64,000 bases of DNA, taken from assembly GCA_031409515.1 (NCBI GenBank), contig JANNXJ010000029.1, positions 93,669 to 157,668 of the forward strand, read 5' to 3'. A model generated the notes under the pieces. It had not been told where the DNA came from. It was given only the letters and a program-made list of their open reading frames with translations, and ran no database searches. Below, piece after piece: positions 1 to 10,771 of this stretch. A program made the translations under genes and the position numbers. How positions within the stretch are numbered: the stretch's first letter is position 1; each line of letters starts with the position of its first letter. The DNA is from SHZI01 sp031409515. Its GTDB lineage: Bacteria > Pseudomonadota > Gammaproteobacteria > Steroidobacterales > GCA-2729495.

Positions 1-742
1 CTGTCGCCAGGTGATGGCTCATGACGATGGCCGCCGCGAAGAGGGGTAGCGCAACCCTGGTCGCCAGCTCGGCTGCCGGCGCGGAGATCCGGGCGTCGGC
101 TGCCTCGAACCCGGGGCGCTCCAGCCAGGCCTGCCGGTGATCGACCAGCGTCACGCGCCAGCCCAGCGCGTCGGCCTGGGCCACCAGCGGCAGGGCGTCC
201 GGTCCGGCGCCCAGCACCAGCAGGCGGGGCAGGGGCCGGATCGTGGTGTCCAGCATCTCAGCCACTGCCAGTTCCGGCCAACGATTCCCCGCCTCCGCGC
301 CAAGCAGCGTCGTACCGAGGCGGCTGTCGCCGTGAGCCGCGAGGACAATGACGCAGCGGGCCGGCACGTCGCCCCGCAGTACCTCCGCAATGCTCGCCAG
401 GGGCTCGAACCCGTCGGCGGGGAGCAGGGGCTGCAGCAGGATCCGCAGCAGCCCGTCGCAACCGATGCCGAGCCCGAACAGCACGTCGTCGTCGCCCCGC
501 AGGTCGAAGGTGACCAGCCGGGGCGCGCCGGAGGCAAGCACCTCCCGGGCATGGAGCGCCAGGTCGCCTTCCAGGCAGCCACCGCTGACGAGTCCCTGGT
601 AGTCACCGGAGTCTGTGATCAGCATCCGCTGCCCCGGTTTGGTGTAGGTGGAGCCGGTGGTGCTGACCACGGTGGCCAGCGCCAGTGGGGTGCCCTCCCG
701 GCGCCAGGCGTCGAAGCGCTGCAGGAGCGCCTTGTCACTCAC
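1..742 (-). CDS. XdhC/CoxI family protein (3' end outside window)
   Basis: Partial gene running off the left edge. XdhC-type proteins bind molybdenum cofactor and help sulfurate and insert it into molybdenum hydroxylases in the cytoplasm. The reverse strand reads about 247 residues with the family hallmarks: a TGSTYTKPGQRML segment near residue 24, a SGGCLEGD motif near residue 45, then DLRGDDD and GLGIGCDG. After a linker, a second Rossmann-like half begins with LVLGAGPDALPLV. I chose the GTG at 742 because it overlaps the TGA of the upstream quinone oxidoreductase (GTGA, 4 bp), which implies translational coupling. Only a 2Fe-2S molybdenum hydroxylase subunit (24905) and moaA (1806) are other molybdenum-related genes in the window. 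The family call is firm; the client enzyme is not visible. Confidence 0.85.
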   Translation of the reverse strand, partial: MSDKALLQRFDAWRREGTPLALATVVSTTGSTYTKPGQRMLITDSGDYQGLVSGGCLEGDLALHAREVLASGAPRLVTFDLRGDDDVLFGLGIGCDGLLRILLQPLLPADGFEPLASIAEVLRGDVPARCVIVLAAHGDSRLGTTLLGAEAGNRWPELAVAEMLDTTIRPLPRLLVLGAGPDALPLVAQADALGWRVTLVDHRQAWLERPGFEAADARISAPAAELATRVALPLFAAAIVMSHHLAT

Positions 743-1740
743 GGGTCTGCCGTCATCTGCAGGACGATCTTGCCCATCGCCTCGTTCGCTTCCAGGAGGC
801 GGTGGGCTTCCACCGCTGAGGCTAGGGGGAGCACGTGCTGAATCACGGGTACGATCGCCCGTTGCACCAGAAGCGGCCATACCGCAGCTTGCAGCGCCCG
901 GGCAATGCGGCCCTTCTCTTCAATGGGGCGATTGCGCAATGTTGAGCCGGTCAGCGTGAGGCGCTTGACGAACACCTGGCCCAGGTTGATCTCAGCCTTC
1001 GCGCCGCCCAGCGCGGCGATATAGACCAGCCGCCCGTCCTCCCGGAGCAGGCGGATGTTGTCGGCGAGATAGGGGCCGCCGACCATGTCGAGGATGACAT
1101 CCACGCCGCGCTTGTTTGTGGCCTCAAGAATGACGTCGAGAAACTTCTCGGTTCGGTAGTTCACTGCCCGGTGAGCGCCAAGCTCGACACAGAGCGCGCA
1201 CTTCTCGTCGCTACCGGCTGTTGCGTAGACGCGGGCGCCGAAGGCCACGCCCAGCTGGATCGCCGTGGTGCCAATGCCGCTGGCGCCGCCGTGCACGAGC
1301 AGCGTTTCCCCGGATTGCAGGTGTCCCCGCTCGAAGACATTCGTCCAGACGGTAAAGAAGGTCTCGGGAAGCGCGGCGGCTTCTATGGTGCTGAGTGCCG
1401 CCGGCACGGGCAGGCACTGGACCGCGGGTGCCACGCAGTACTCCGCATAGCCGCCGCCTGCCACGAGTGCGCAGACCCGGTCGCCCACTGCCGGTGCTGT
1501 CACGCCCGGGGCCGCGGCGACGACGGTTCCGGCGATCTCGAGGCCCGGGAGGTCGGAGACGCCGGGGGGTGGTGGATAGCCGCCCGCCCGTTGCAGGCAG
1601 TCCGGCCGGTTGACGCCCGCTGCTGCAACGCGGATCAGGACCTCCCCGTCGGTCGGGACCGGGACCGGGCGGGTGCAGACGCGCAGCACTTCTGGCGGCC
1701 CCGCCCGGGAAATCTCCACCGCCTGCATCGACTTCGTCAT
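739..1740 (-). CDS. NAD(P)H:quinone oxidoreductase, zinc-independent MDR family (PIG3-like)
   Basis: A 333-residue medium-chain dehydrogenase/reductase. It probably reduces quinones or enones with NAD(P)H in the cytoplasm. The N-terminal GroES-like half has AAGVNRPDCLQRAGGYPPPPG, typical of the PIG3/QOR branch. The nucleotide-binding site VHGGASGIGTTAIQLG lies at about residues 148-163. The Cys/His zinc ligands of alcohol dehydrogenases are absent, as expected for QOR-type enzymes. The full family length is present. The ATG at 1740 faces moaA divergently across a 65-bp gap. Its TGA overlaps the GTG of the xdhC-like gene, so the two are probably co-transcribed. The substrate is unknown. Confidence 0.88.
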   Translation of the reverse strand: MTKSMQAVEISRAGPPEVLRVCTRPVPVPTDGEVLIRVAAAGVNRPDCLQRAGGYPPPPGVSDLPGLEIAGTVVAAAPGVTAPAVGDRVCALVAGGGYAEYCVAPAVQCLPVPAALSTIEAAALPETFFTVWTNVFERGHLQSGETLLVHGGASGIGTTAIQLGVAFGARVYATAGSDEKCALCVELGAHRAVNYRTEKFLDVILEATNKRGVDVILDMVGGPYLADNIRLLREDGRLVYIAALGGAKAEINLGQVFVKRLTLTGSTLRNRPIEEKGRIARALQAAVWPLLVQRAIVPVIQHVLPLASAVEAHRLLEANEAMGKIVLQMTADP

Positions 1741-1805
1741 GATCCTGAGTATATCGGGATGAGCGATATCAATGCCCCCACGGGACCGTCTGCTACCATC
1801 GTCCC

Positions 1806-2852
1806 ATGTCTGAAAAAGTGCTCACGCTTTACCGGAAGGACGAGTTGCCCGCCATGGCAGACCGCCTGCAGCGGCCGCTCCGGGACCTGCGCATTTCGGT
1901 GATGGACCGCTGCAACTTCCGGTGTCCCTACTGCATGCCCGAGGACAAATACCACCCGGACTTCGAGTTCCTGAAGAGCAGCGAGCGGCTCTCCTTCGAG
2001 GAGATCCTGCGCCTTGCCCACATCTTTGCCGGGCTGGGCGTACGCAAGCTGCGCATCACCGGTGGCGAACCGCTGCTCCGGCCAAACATTGCGGAGCTGG
2101 TGGGCGATCTCTCCCGCGTGCCGGGGATCGACGATATTGCCCTCACCACCAACGGGATACTTCTGGCCCAGCACGCCGCAGCGCTGAAGGCAGCCGGCCT
2201 CTCCCGCGTCACCGTCAGCCTGGATTCCCTCGACGACGCGGTGTTCCTGCAGATGAGTGGTGGCCGGGGCAGCAAGGCCCAGGTTCTGGAGGGGATCAAC
2301 GAGGCGATCACCGCCGGCCTTACGCCCATCAAGGTGAACGCCGTGGTCAAGCGCGGCGTGAACGAACACACCGTGGTGGACCTGGTCGACCACTTCCGGG
2401 GCACGGGAGTGATCGTGCGCTTCATCGAGTACATGGACGTGGGCACCATCAATCACTGGCAGGCCAGCGATACGGTGCCTTCAAAGGAGCTGCTCACGAT
2501 GCTCGGGGCCCGCTGGCCTCTCACGGCGGTAGAGGCGAACTACCACGGTGAAGTGGCGGAGCGGTATCGCTTCGACGATGGTGCCGGCGAAGTCGGCTTC
2601 ATCTCGTCGGTATCGGAGCCCTTCTGCGGCTCCTGCACCCGGGGCCGCCTGTCCTCCGACGGTCAGCTCTACACCTGCCTGTTTGCATCCCGGGGCACGG
2701 ATCTCAAGGGTCCGCTGCGGACTGGCCTCAGCGACGAGCAGCTGCGGGCCGTCATCACTGGCGTTTGGAGCCAGCGGGAAGACCGGTACAGCGAACTGCG
2801 GGCCCGGTCGCCCGCCACCGAAAAGGTCGAGATGTACTACATCGGTGGCTAA
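1806..2852 (+). CDS. moaA: GTP 3',8-cyclase MoaA (molybdenum cofactor synthesis)
   Basis: A 348-residue radical SAM enzyme that rearranges GTP to 3',8-cyclo-GTP, the first step of molybdopterin synthesis. The N-terminal radical-SAM cluster motif is C36-x3-C40-x2-C43 (RCNFRCPYC), followed by an ITGGEPLLRP motif. The C-terminal 4Fe-4S cluster has C274, C277 and C291, the MoaA pattern CxxC-x13-C. The protein ends in the conserved GG dipeptide (YYIGG). Length is normal. No other moa/moe gene lies adjacent, so the pathway must be completed elsewhere. The next gene starts only 3 bases after the stop, suggesting an operon with the unrelated acetoacetyl-CoA synthetase gene. Confidence 0.95.
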   Translation: MSEKVLTLYRKDELPAMADRLQRPLRDLRISVMDRCNFRCPYCMPEDKYHPDFEFLKSSERLSFEEILRLAHIFAGLGVRKLRITGGEPLLRPNIAELVGDLSRVPGIDDIALTTNGILLAQHAAALKAAGLSRVTVSLDSLDDAVFLQMSGGRGSKAQVLEGINEAITAGLTPIKVNAVVKRGVNEHTVVDLVDHFRGTGVIVRFIEYMDVGTINHWQASDTVPSKELLTMLGARWPLTAVEANYHGEVAERYRFDDGAGEVGFISSVSEPFCGSCTRGRLSSDGQLYTCLFASRGTDLKGPLRTGLSDEQLRAVITGVWSQREDRYSELRARSPATEKVEMYYIGG

Positions 2853-2855
2853 CCC

Positions 2856-4813
<1,958 letters not shown>

Positions 4814-4817
<4 letters not shown>

Positions 4818-4884
4818 GAGCGCCTTTAGGCGCGACACACAGTCTGCTATACAGGGTGCCGGTCGCGGCTCAAGCCGCTCCTTC
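4814..4884. repeat. REPIN-like inverted pair of REP units
   Basis: A forward REP (4814-4835, GTAGGAGCGCC head) is followed 27 bases later by an inverted unit (4863-4884, TCGCGGCTCAAGCCGCTCC). The forward unit's TAG is the stop codon of the acetoacetyl-CoA synthetase gene. The inverted unit ends just before the AGGAGA ribosome-binding site of the next gene. Two REPs in opposite orientation match the REPIN organisation known from Pseudomonas. Confidence 0.8.
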
Positions 4885-4898
4885 AGGAGAACCCCGTC

Positions 4899-5447
4899 AT
4901 GCGTTTTGCGTTGGCCACTCTGCTTCTCCTCCTCGGCACTGCCCACGCCCAGGAAGCCACCTTTCAGCTGGTCAGCCCCGACCTCATGCCCGGGCAGGCC
5001 ATTGCTCTGAAGCAGGTCTACAACGGCTTCGGCTGCACCGGCGGCAACGTGTCCCCGGCCTTAAGCTGGCGCAACCCGCCGGCGGGCACCAAGAGTTTCG
5101 CGCTGCTGATGTACGACCCCGACGCTCCTACGGGCAGTGGCTGGTGGCACTGGGTCGTCTGGAACATCCCCGCCAACGTGCTGTCCCTGCCGGCCCGGGC
5201 CGGGGATCCCGCCGCAGCCCTGGTGCCCAAGGGCGTGATGCAGGGCAACACCGACTTCGGGACCGCCGGCTATGGCGGGCCCTGCCCGCCGCCCGGCGAC
5301 AAGCCCCACCGTTACTACTTTCGGCTCCACGCCCTGAAGGTGGAGAAGCTTGACCTCCCGGCCAGTGCTACGGCGGCTTTCGTCGGCTACAACGTCCTGG
5401 CGAATAGCCTCGGTACCGCCGAGTTGATGGCGATCTACGGCCGGTAG
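4899..5447 (+). CDS. YbhB/YbcL family Raf kinase inhibitor-like protein, secreted
   Basis: A 182-residue phosphatidylethanolamine-binding-protein fold (PEBP). Residues 1-18 form a signal peptide (RFALATLLLLLGTAHA), so the mature protein should be periplasmic. The hallmark ligand-site segments are present: YDPDAPTGSGWWHW near residues 72-85 and GYGGPCPPPGDKPHRYYF near residues 125-142. An AGGAGA Shine-Dalgarno precedes the ATG by 8 bases. The molecular role of bacterial members is poorly known. It sits between two REP loci and upstream of lhr, and no functional link to either neighbour is apparent. Confidence 0.9.
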   Translation: MRFALATLLLLLGTAHAQEATFQLVSPDLMPGQAIALKQVYNGFGCTGGNVSPALSWRNPPAGTKSFALLMYDPDAPTGSGWWHWVVWNIPANVLSLPARAGDPAAALVPKGVMQGNTDFGTAGYGGPCPPPGDKPHRYYFRLHALKVEKLDLPASATAAFVGYNVLANSLGTAELMAIYGR

Positions 5448-5453
5448 AGCGCT

Positions 5454-5480
5454 GTAGGAGCGCCTACACGGCGCTCCTAC
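5454..5480. repeat. compact REP palindrome, perfect 11-bp inverted repeat
   Basis: GTAGGAGCGCC, a 5-base spacer TACAC, then GGCGCTCCTAC. This is a head-to-head REP pair collapsed into one hairpin between the YbhB-like gene and lhr. It could form a stem in RNA, but no T-run follows it. Confidence 0.8.
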
Positions 5481-5513
5481 AAGGCGCGCCTGCAACGGCG
5501 CTATAGTCCGGGC

Positions 5514-8500
5514 ATGCCGCTCCCGGACTTTCACCCCGCCGTCGCCGGCTGGTTCAGTGACCGCTTTGGCGAGCCGACGCCGGTGCAGGCTGGCGCCTGG
5601 CCCGCCATCATGGCCGGCAGGCACACCCTGCTGGCTGCGCCCACGGGTTCCGGCAAAACCCTGGCGGCTTTTCTGGCGGCCATCGACGCGCTGCTGAAGG
5701 AGGGCCTGGCCGGGCACGGCCTGCCGGATGAAACCCGCGTCCTGTATGTCTCCCCGCTGAAGGCGCTGTCCAACGACATCCGCAAGAATCTGGTCGAACC
5801 GCTGGCGGGCATCCAGGAACGCCTGAACGTTTTCGACCAGGTCGAGATTCGCACGGCGGTGCGGACCGGCGACACGCCCCAGCTCGAGCGGGCCCGTATG
5901 CGGCGCACGCCGCCCCACATTCTGGTGACCACGCCCGAGTCCCTCTTCATCCTGCTTACTTCCGCCTCGGGGCGGGCGATGCTCTCCACGGTACGCACCG
6001 TGATCGTCGATGAGCTGCACGCCGTGGCCGACACGAAGCGGGGTGCCCACCTGGCACTGTCCCTCGAGCGGCTGACCGCACTTTGTGTGCGGGAGCCCGT
6101 CCGCGTCGGCATCTCTGCGACCCAGAAGCCCATGGAGCGCATGGCCGAGTTCCTGGTGGGCAACCGGGCCGCCACGGCAGCCGGGGCCTGCGCCATCGTC
6201 GACGCCGGGTTCACCCGCCGCCGGGATCTGGCCCTCGAGCTAACCGCATCGCCGCTGGGGCCCGTCATGGCCAACGAGGTCTGGGCCGAAATCTACGACC
6301 GGCTCGCCGAGCTGGTGCGGGAGCATCGCACCACGCTGATTTTCGTCAACACCCGCCGGCTCGCGGAACGCGCCGCCCGGCATCTTGCCGACCGGCTGGG
6401 GGAAGACGCGGTGACGGCCCATCACGGCAGTCTCGCCCGGGATCACCGCCTGGACGCGGAGGAGCGCCTGAAGGCGGGCAAACTGCAGGTCCTCGTGGCC
6501 ACGGCGTCTCTCGAACTCGGCATCGATATCGGCGATGTGGATCTGGTCTGTCAGATCGCCTCGCCCAAGAGCATCGCCACGTTGCTGCAGCGGGTCGGCC
6601 GCTCGGGCCACGGCGTGGACCGGCTGCCCAAGGGCCGCCTGTTTCCGGTGTCCCGGGATGACCTCGTGGAGTGCGCGGCCCTGCTGGATGCGGTCCGCCG
6701 GGAGGAGCTGGACGCCATTCACCTGCAGGGTCCGGCGCTGGATGCCCTGGCCCAGCAGCTGGTGGCGGAGGTCGCGATGGGCGAGTGGACCTGCGACGAC
6801 CTCTACGCCCTGGTCCGGCGGGCCTGGCCTTACCGGGGACTTGCCCGGACAGAGTTTGATGCGGTCGTGCACACGCTGGCCGATGGCTACAACACGGCGC
6901 GGGGCCGGCGTGCTGCCCACCTGCACTACGACGCGGTCAACCAGCGGCTGCGGGCCCGACCCGGCGCCCGGCTCACGGCCATCACCAACGGCGGCACCAT
7001 CCCCGACCAGTTCGACTATGACGTGGTCCTGCTGCCGGAGAGCCTGCCGATCGGCTCCCTCAACGAGGACTTCGCCTTCGAGAGCCTGCCGGGGGACATC
7101 TTCCAGCTGGGCAACACCTCCTACCGGGTGCGGAAGGTGGAAACGGGGCGCGTGTATGTGGAAGACGCCCACGGCCAGCCGCCCAACATCCCCTTCTGGT
7201 TTGGCGAGTCGCCGGGCCGGACCGACGAGCTGTCCCTGGCCGTGTCCCGTCTGCGGGAAGAGATTGATCTGCGGCTCGCCGACGGGGAGGCCGCGGTGCG
7301 CAGCTGGCTCGAGAGCACGCTGGGACTGCCCGCCGCGGCCAGCGAGCAGCTCACGACCTACCTGGCCACGGCGCGGGCGGCGCTGGGTGTGCTCCCGACC
7401 CGGCGCACGCTGATCTTCGAGCGCTTCTTCGATGAAGTGGGGGACACGCACCTCGTCATCCACTCACCACTGGGTTCGCGGCTGAACCGGGCCTGGGGTC
7501 TGGCGCTGCGGAAGCGCTTCTGCCGGCAGTTCAACTTTGAGCTGCAGGCCGCAGCCCTGGAGGACAGCATCGTGCTGTCCCTGGGGCCCACCCACAGCTT
7601 TCCCCTGGAGGAGATCCAGAGCTACCTGCGGGCAGAAACTGTGCGGGAGGTGCTCACCCAGGCCGTCCTCCAGGCCCCCATGTTTCCCACCCGCTGGCGC
7701 TGGGTGGCGACCACCGCACTGGCCATCCGCCGCTATCGCAACGGCCGCAAGGTGCCGCCCCAGTTCCAGCGCAGCGATTCGGACGATCTGCTCGCCCTCG
7801 TGTTTCCCGATCAGGTGGCCTGCGCGGAGAACCTGGCCGGGGACCGGGAGGTGCCGGACCACCCCCTGGTCCAGCAGGCGCTCCACGACTGCCTGCATGA
7901 ACTCATGGATGTGGACGGACTGGAAGCGCTGCTCAAAGACGTCAGCCTGGGCCACGTGGAGATCCTGACCCGGGAGCTCACCACGCCGTCGCCCCTGGCC
8001 CAGGAGATCATCAGCGCCCGGCCCTTTGCCTTCCTGGATGACGCGCCGGCGGAAGAACGCCGCACCCGGGCTATCCGGACGCGGAATCTGCTGGATCCGG
8101 AGGAGGCCGCCACCATCGGGCGGCTCGACCCCGAGGCCATCCGCCAGGTGTGCCTGGAAGCCTGGCCCGAAGCCCGGACGCCGGACGAGCTCCACGATGG
8201 CCTGACCCTCGCGGGTTTCCTGACGGTCCCGGAGCTGCGGCCCGGGGACCGGCTGCCCTGGTCGGCCCTGCTGGCAACCCTGTGCGCCGACCGGCGGGCG
8301 ACCGTCGTCGCCGTGCCAGGGGGGCAACCCCTGTGGGTCAGTGCGGAGCGCATTGCCCAGTTGCAACTCGTCTGCCCGAACCTCAGCGCCGAGCCACCGA
8401 TAGCCGCCGCCCACGGGGGCCAGCGGAGTGTTGCCGGGACCCGGGAACAGGCCCTGAGGGACCTGCTCCGCAGCCGGCTGGAGACGCTGGGTCCGGTTAC

Positions 8501-9845
8501 GGCGGGCACCCTGGCAGCGCCCCTGGGGATCGCCGTGGCGGAGGCAGAGATTGCCCTCGTGGCCCTGGAGGTGGAAGGGCAGGCAATGCGCGGGCGCTTC
8601 TCCACCCCGTCGACGGGGGAGGAGTGGTGTGACCGCCGCCTGCTGGCCCGCATTCACCGGTACACCCTGAAAACCCTGCGCCGCGGGGTCGAGCCCGTAA
8701 GCCCTGCAGCCTACATGCGCTTTCTCTTTCGCTGGCATCAGGTTGGCGGGGAGTCGGTGCAGAAGCCTGCAGGCTTGAGTGCAGCACTTGGTCGCCTCAT
8801 CGCGTTCCCGCTGCCGGCTGCTGCCTGGGAAGGCAACGTATTGCCCGCCCGGGATCCGGACTTTGGGCCCGCGGCGCTGGACCAGGTGCTGGCCGGCGGC
8901 GAGTTTCTCTGGCTGCGCCCGTCTGCAGAGGGCGCCGGTCGCCACCGACTCGGGCCCATGCGGACGACGCCGATCCTGTTCCTCGAGCGGCAGCATCTGG
9001 AGGTGTGGCAGTCGCTGCTGCCCACCGTCACGACCTCAACGGCGGTGAAGCGCTCGGCGGCAGCCGCGCAGGTGCACGACCTCCTGCGGACCCATGGCGC
9101 CGTGTTCTTTGTGGATCTCCTGCGCCTTGGAGGCCTGGAGCGCAACGCGGCGGAGGCGGGGCTCCGGGAACTGATCGCCGCGGGACTCGTCAACGGTGAC
9201 GGCTATGCCGGGTTGCGCACGCTGCTGCTGCCGGCGGCCCGGCGGCGCGCCCCGGAATGGCGGCGCCAGGGGCACGAAAATCTCCCCGGCCGCTGGTCCC
9301 TGGTGATGCCGCAACTGGCCCCGTTACCCGGGGCGGGGGACGACCCGAAGCGGCGCCGGGCCGCCGTCGAGCACGTGGCGCTGGTGCTCCTCGAGCGCTA
9401 CGGCGTGGTGTTTCGCTCCGTGCTGCAGCGGGAGGCCCGGTTTCTGCCGCCCTGGCGGGAGCTGGCCCAGGCCTGGCGGCGCCTGGAGGCCCGGGGCAAG
9501 ATCCGGGGCGGCCGCTTCGTGGCGAGCTTCGGTGGCGAGCAGTTCGCCCTGCCTGAGGCGATTGACTATCTGCGGGGGGTTCGCCACGCCGGCAACCAGG
9601 ATGTGGAGGTCGTGGTGTCGGCCGCCGATCCCCTGAACCTGAGCGGCATCGTCACTCCCGGGGACAAGGTGCCGGCACTGCTCCGGAATCGGTTGCACTA
9701 CCGCAACGGGATTCCCGTCGGCGCCTGGCTGCGGGGCGACTATGTGCACCTTGTAGGAGCGCCGACCGGCGCGATCCCGGAGGAAATGGGGACAGAAATG
9801 GGGACATGCCTCATTTCGGTTCCCAGTTCACGAACTTCCAGTTAA
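5514..9845 (+). CDS. lhr: ATP-dependent helicase Lhr, long form
   Basis: A 1443-residue superfamily 2 helicase that translocates on DNA and is implicated in DNA repair. The helicase core contains Walker A AAPTGSGKT (about residues 41-49), the DELH box IVDELHAV (about 164-170), and motif VI LQRVGRSGHG (about 358-367). These are followed by the winged-helix Lhr core and the long C-terminal domain of bacterial Lhr, so the length fits the long-form family. The final 22 or so residues are unusual. They are encoded by a REP (9753-9774) and by the GGGGACATGCC repeat that follows, and the TAA lies inside an inverted repeat. I infer that a REP insertion removed the original stop and extended the protein. 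Core function is probably unaffected. Confidence 0.95.
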   Translation: MPLPDFHPAVAGWFSDRFGEPTPVQAGAWPAIMAGRHTLLAAPTGSGKTLAAFLAAIDALLKEGLAGHGLPDETRVLYVSPLKALSNDIRKNLVEPLAGIQERLNVFDQVEIRTAVRTGDTPQLERARMRRTPPHILVTTPESLFILLTSASGRAMLSTVRTVIVDELHAVADTKRGAHLALSLERLTALCVREPVRVGISATQKPMERMAEFLVGNRAATAAGACAIVDAGFTRRRDLALELTASPLGPVMANEVWAEIYDRLAELVREHRTTLIFVNTRRLAERAARHLADRLGEDAVTAHHGSLARDHRLDAEERLKAGKLQVLVATASLELGIDIGDVDLVCQIASPKSIATLLQRVGRSGHGVDRLPKGRLFPVSRDDLVECAALLDAVRREELDAIHLQGPALDALAQQLVAEVAMGEWTCDDLYALVRRAWPYRGLARTEFDAVVHTLADGYNTARGRRAAHLHYDAVNQRLRARPGARLTAITNGGTIPDQFDYDVVLLPESLPIGSLNEDFAFESLPGDIFQLGNTSYRVRKVETGRVYVEDAHGQPPNIPFWFGESPGRTDELSLAVSRLREEIDLRLADGEAAVRSWLESTLGLPAAASEQLTTYLATARAALGVLPTRRTLIFERFFDEVGDTHLVIHSPLGSRLNRAWGLALRKRFCRQFNFELQAAALEDSIVLSLGPTHSFPLEEIQSYLRAETVREVLTQAVLQAPMFPTRWRWVATTALAIRRYRNGRKVPPQFQRSDSDDLLALVFPDQVACAENLAGDREVPDHPLVQQALHDCLHELMDVDGLEALLKDVSLGHVEILTRELTTPSPLAQEIISARPFAFLDDAPAEERRTRAIRTRNLLDPEEAATIGRLDPEAIRQVCLEAWPEARTPDELHDGLTLAGFLTVPELRPGDRLPWSALLATLCADRRATVVAVPGGQPLWVSAERIAQLQLVCPNLSAEPPIAAAHGGQRSVAGTREQALRDLLRSRLETLGPVTAGTLAAPLGIAVAEAEIALVALEVEGQAMRGRFSTPSTGEEWCDRRLLARIHRYTLKTLRRGVEPVSPAAYMRFLFRWHQVGGESVQKPAGLSAALGRLIAFPLPAAAWEGNVLPARDPDFGPAALDQVLAGGEFLWLRPSAEGAGRHRLGPMRTTPILFLERQHLEVWQSLLPTVTTSTAVKRSAAAAQVHDLLRTHGAVFFVDLLRLGGLERNAAEAGLRELIAAGLVNGDGYAGLRTLLLPAARRRAPEWRRQGHENLPGRWSLVMPQLAPLPGAGDDPKRRRAAVEHVALVLLERYGVVFRSVLQREARFLPPWRELAQAWRRLEARGKIRGGRFVASFGGEQFALPEAIDYLRGVRHAGNQDVEVVVSAADPLNLSGIVTPGDKVPALLRNRLHYRNGIPVGAWLRGDYVHLVGAPTGAIPEEMGTEMGTCLISVPSSRTSS
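9753..9774 (+). repeat. REP element translated as the C-terminus of Lhr
   Basis: A REP of the form GTAGGAGCGCC..GA..CCGGCGCGA, the same sequence as at 19613. It is read in the frame giving VGAPTGA, so its TAG is out of frame and Lhr reads through it. Confidence 0.85.
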
Positions 9846-9874
9846 CGTCCCCGAAATGAGGCATGTCCCCATTT
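9796..9874. repeat. 24-bp perfect inverted repeat around the lhr stop
   Basis: The arms at 9796-9819 and 9851-9874 are exact reverse complements over 24 bases, with a 31-base loop. Each arm holds the motif AAATGGGGACATGCCTCATT, itself a partial palindrome. A short direct copy, AAATGGGGACA, precedes the left arm (9784-9794). The structure lies between the convergent genes lhr and the SDR gene and could act as a bidirectional transcription stop. The same motif recurs after another REP at the right end of the window. Confidence 0.9.
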
Positions 9875-9875
9875 T

Positions 9876-10667
9876 CTACCAGGGAATCTTGGTGCCCTTG
9901 TAGTCGAAGAACGCGCCGGACTTGTCCGGCGTGTAGCTCTCGATGACCACAATCACCTTCTCCGCTGACTCCTGGGCGGTAATCATGGGAATCGGCAGTT
10001 TCTTGGAGAAGCCCGTATCGACGATGCCCGGATTGATCAGGCCGAAGATGAGTGCCTTGCGCGCCGGGTCCGGATCCCGCTTTACTTCCTTCGAGAGCGT
10101 GCGCATCGCCATGTTCAGTGCGGCCTTGCTGCTGCGGTAGAAGACCTGGCCCGGGAAGGTCATCTCTATCGAGCCAACAGCGCTGGAGATGTTCATGATC
10201 TTCTTTTGCTGGCTGGCCGCCACGTTGTCCATGAAGGCCTCGACCATGCGCATCGGGCCTTCCCAGTTCACCGCCATGATGTCGTCAAAGGTGTCGAAAT
10301 CGTAGGTGCCGTACTTCTGGGCGTCGATGTCTCCCAGGATGCCGGCATTGTTGATCAGCACATCGATGGGCTGTCCCTTGTACCGCGCGGCCAGGGCTTT
10401 CACGCTCCGGTCGCTGGTGACATCGAGCTTCTCGATCCGGACATTGGGGCTCTCCGCGGCCAGTTTCTTCAGGTCCGCCGCATCCCGGGGGGAGCGGGCG
10501 GTGGCAATGACCGTCCAGCCCTTCCCGGCGTACTGCCGGGCCAGTTCATAGCCGATACCCCGGTTGGCACCGGTGATCAGGACGGTGGAGGGACCCTCCG
10601 ATGCGATGGCTGGCGCCAGGGCAAGGACAGACAGAAGAATAACGGCCAAGCCGGAGTACCAGCGCAT
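9876..10667 (-). CDS. exported short-chain dehydrogenase/reductase
   Basis: A 263-residue classical SDR preceded by a signal peptide (RWYSGLAVILLSVLALAPAIAS), an uncommon feature for an NAD(P)-dependent enzyme. The cofactor motif TGANRGIG, the NNAG motif and the active-site FYRSSKAAL (Tyr-x3-Lys) are all present. I chose the ATG at 10667 because AAGG lies six bases upstream; a TTG at 10682 would add five residues. The gene converges on lhr, and its TAG is two bases from the inverted repeat. The substrate is unknown. Two more exported SDRs occur at 13.6-15.7 kb, so the organism appears to place several SDRs outside the cytoplasm. Confidence 0.85.
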   Translation of the reverse strand: MRWYSGLAVILLSVLALAPAIASEGPSTVLITGANRGIGYELARQYAGKGWTVIATARSPRDAADLKKLAAESPNVRIEKLDVTSDRSVKALAARYKGQPIDVLINNAGILGDIDAQKYGTYDFDTFDDIMAVNWEGPMRMVEAFMDNVAASQQKKIMNISSAVGSIEMTFPGQVFYRSSKAALNMAMRTLSKEVKRDPDPARKALIFGLINPGIVDTGFSKKLPIPMITAQESAEKVIVVIESYTPDKSGAFFDYKGTKIPW

Positions 10668-10771
10668 GAAAAACCTTTCCAAAACAGCCCTGTGAGCCGT
10701 AGGCTAGCAGGCTGCAATCAACGAGGCCATGCTTCGCCAGAGGTGGCCGTTCAGTTTCAGGAGTTCACGCC

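Noticed and set aside
7464..8996. A 510-residue minus-strand open frame inside lhr
   Set aside because: It is antisense to lhr helicase sequence that has clear domain conservation. No family motif is seen, so it is a shadow of high GC3 codons.
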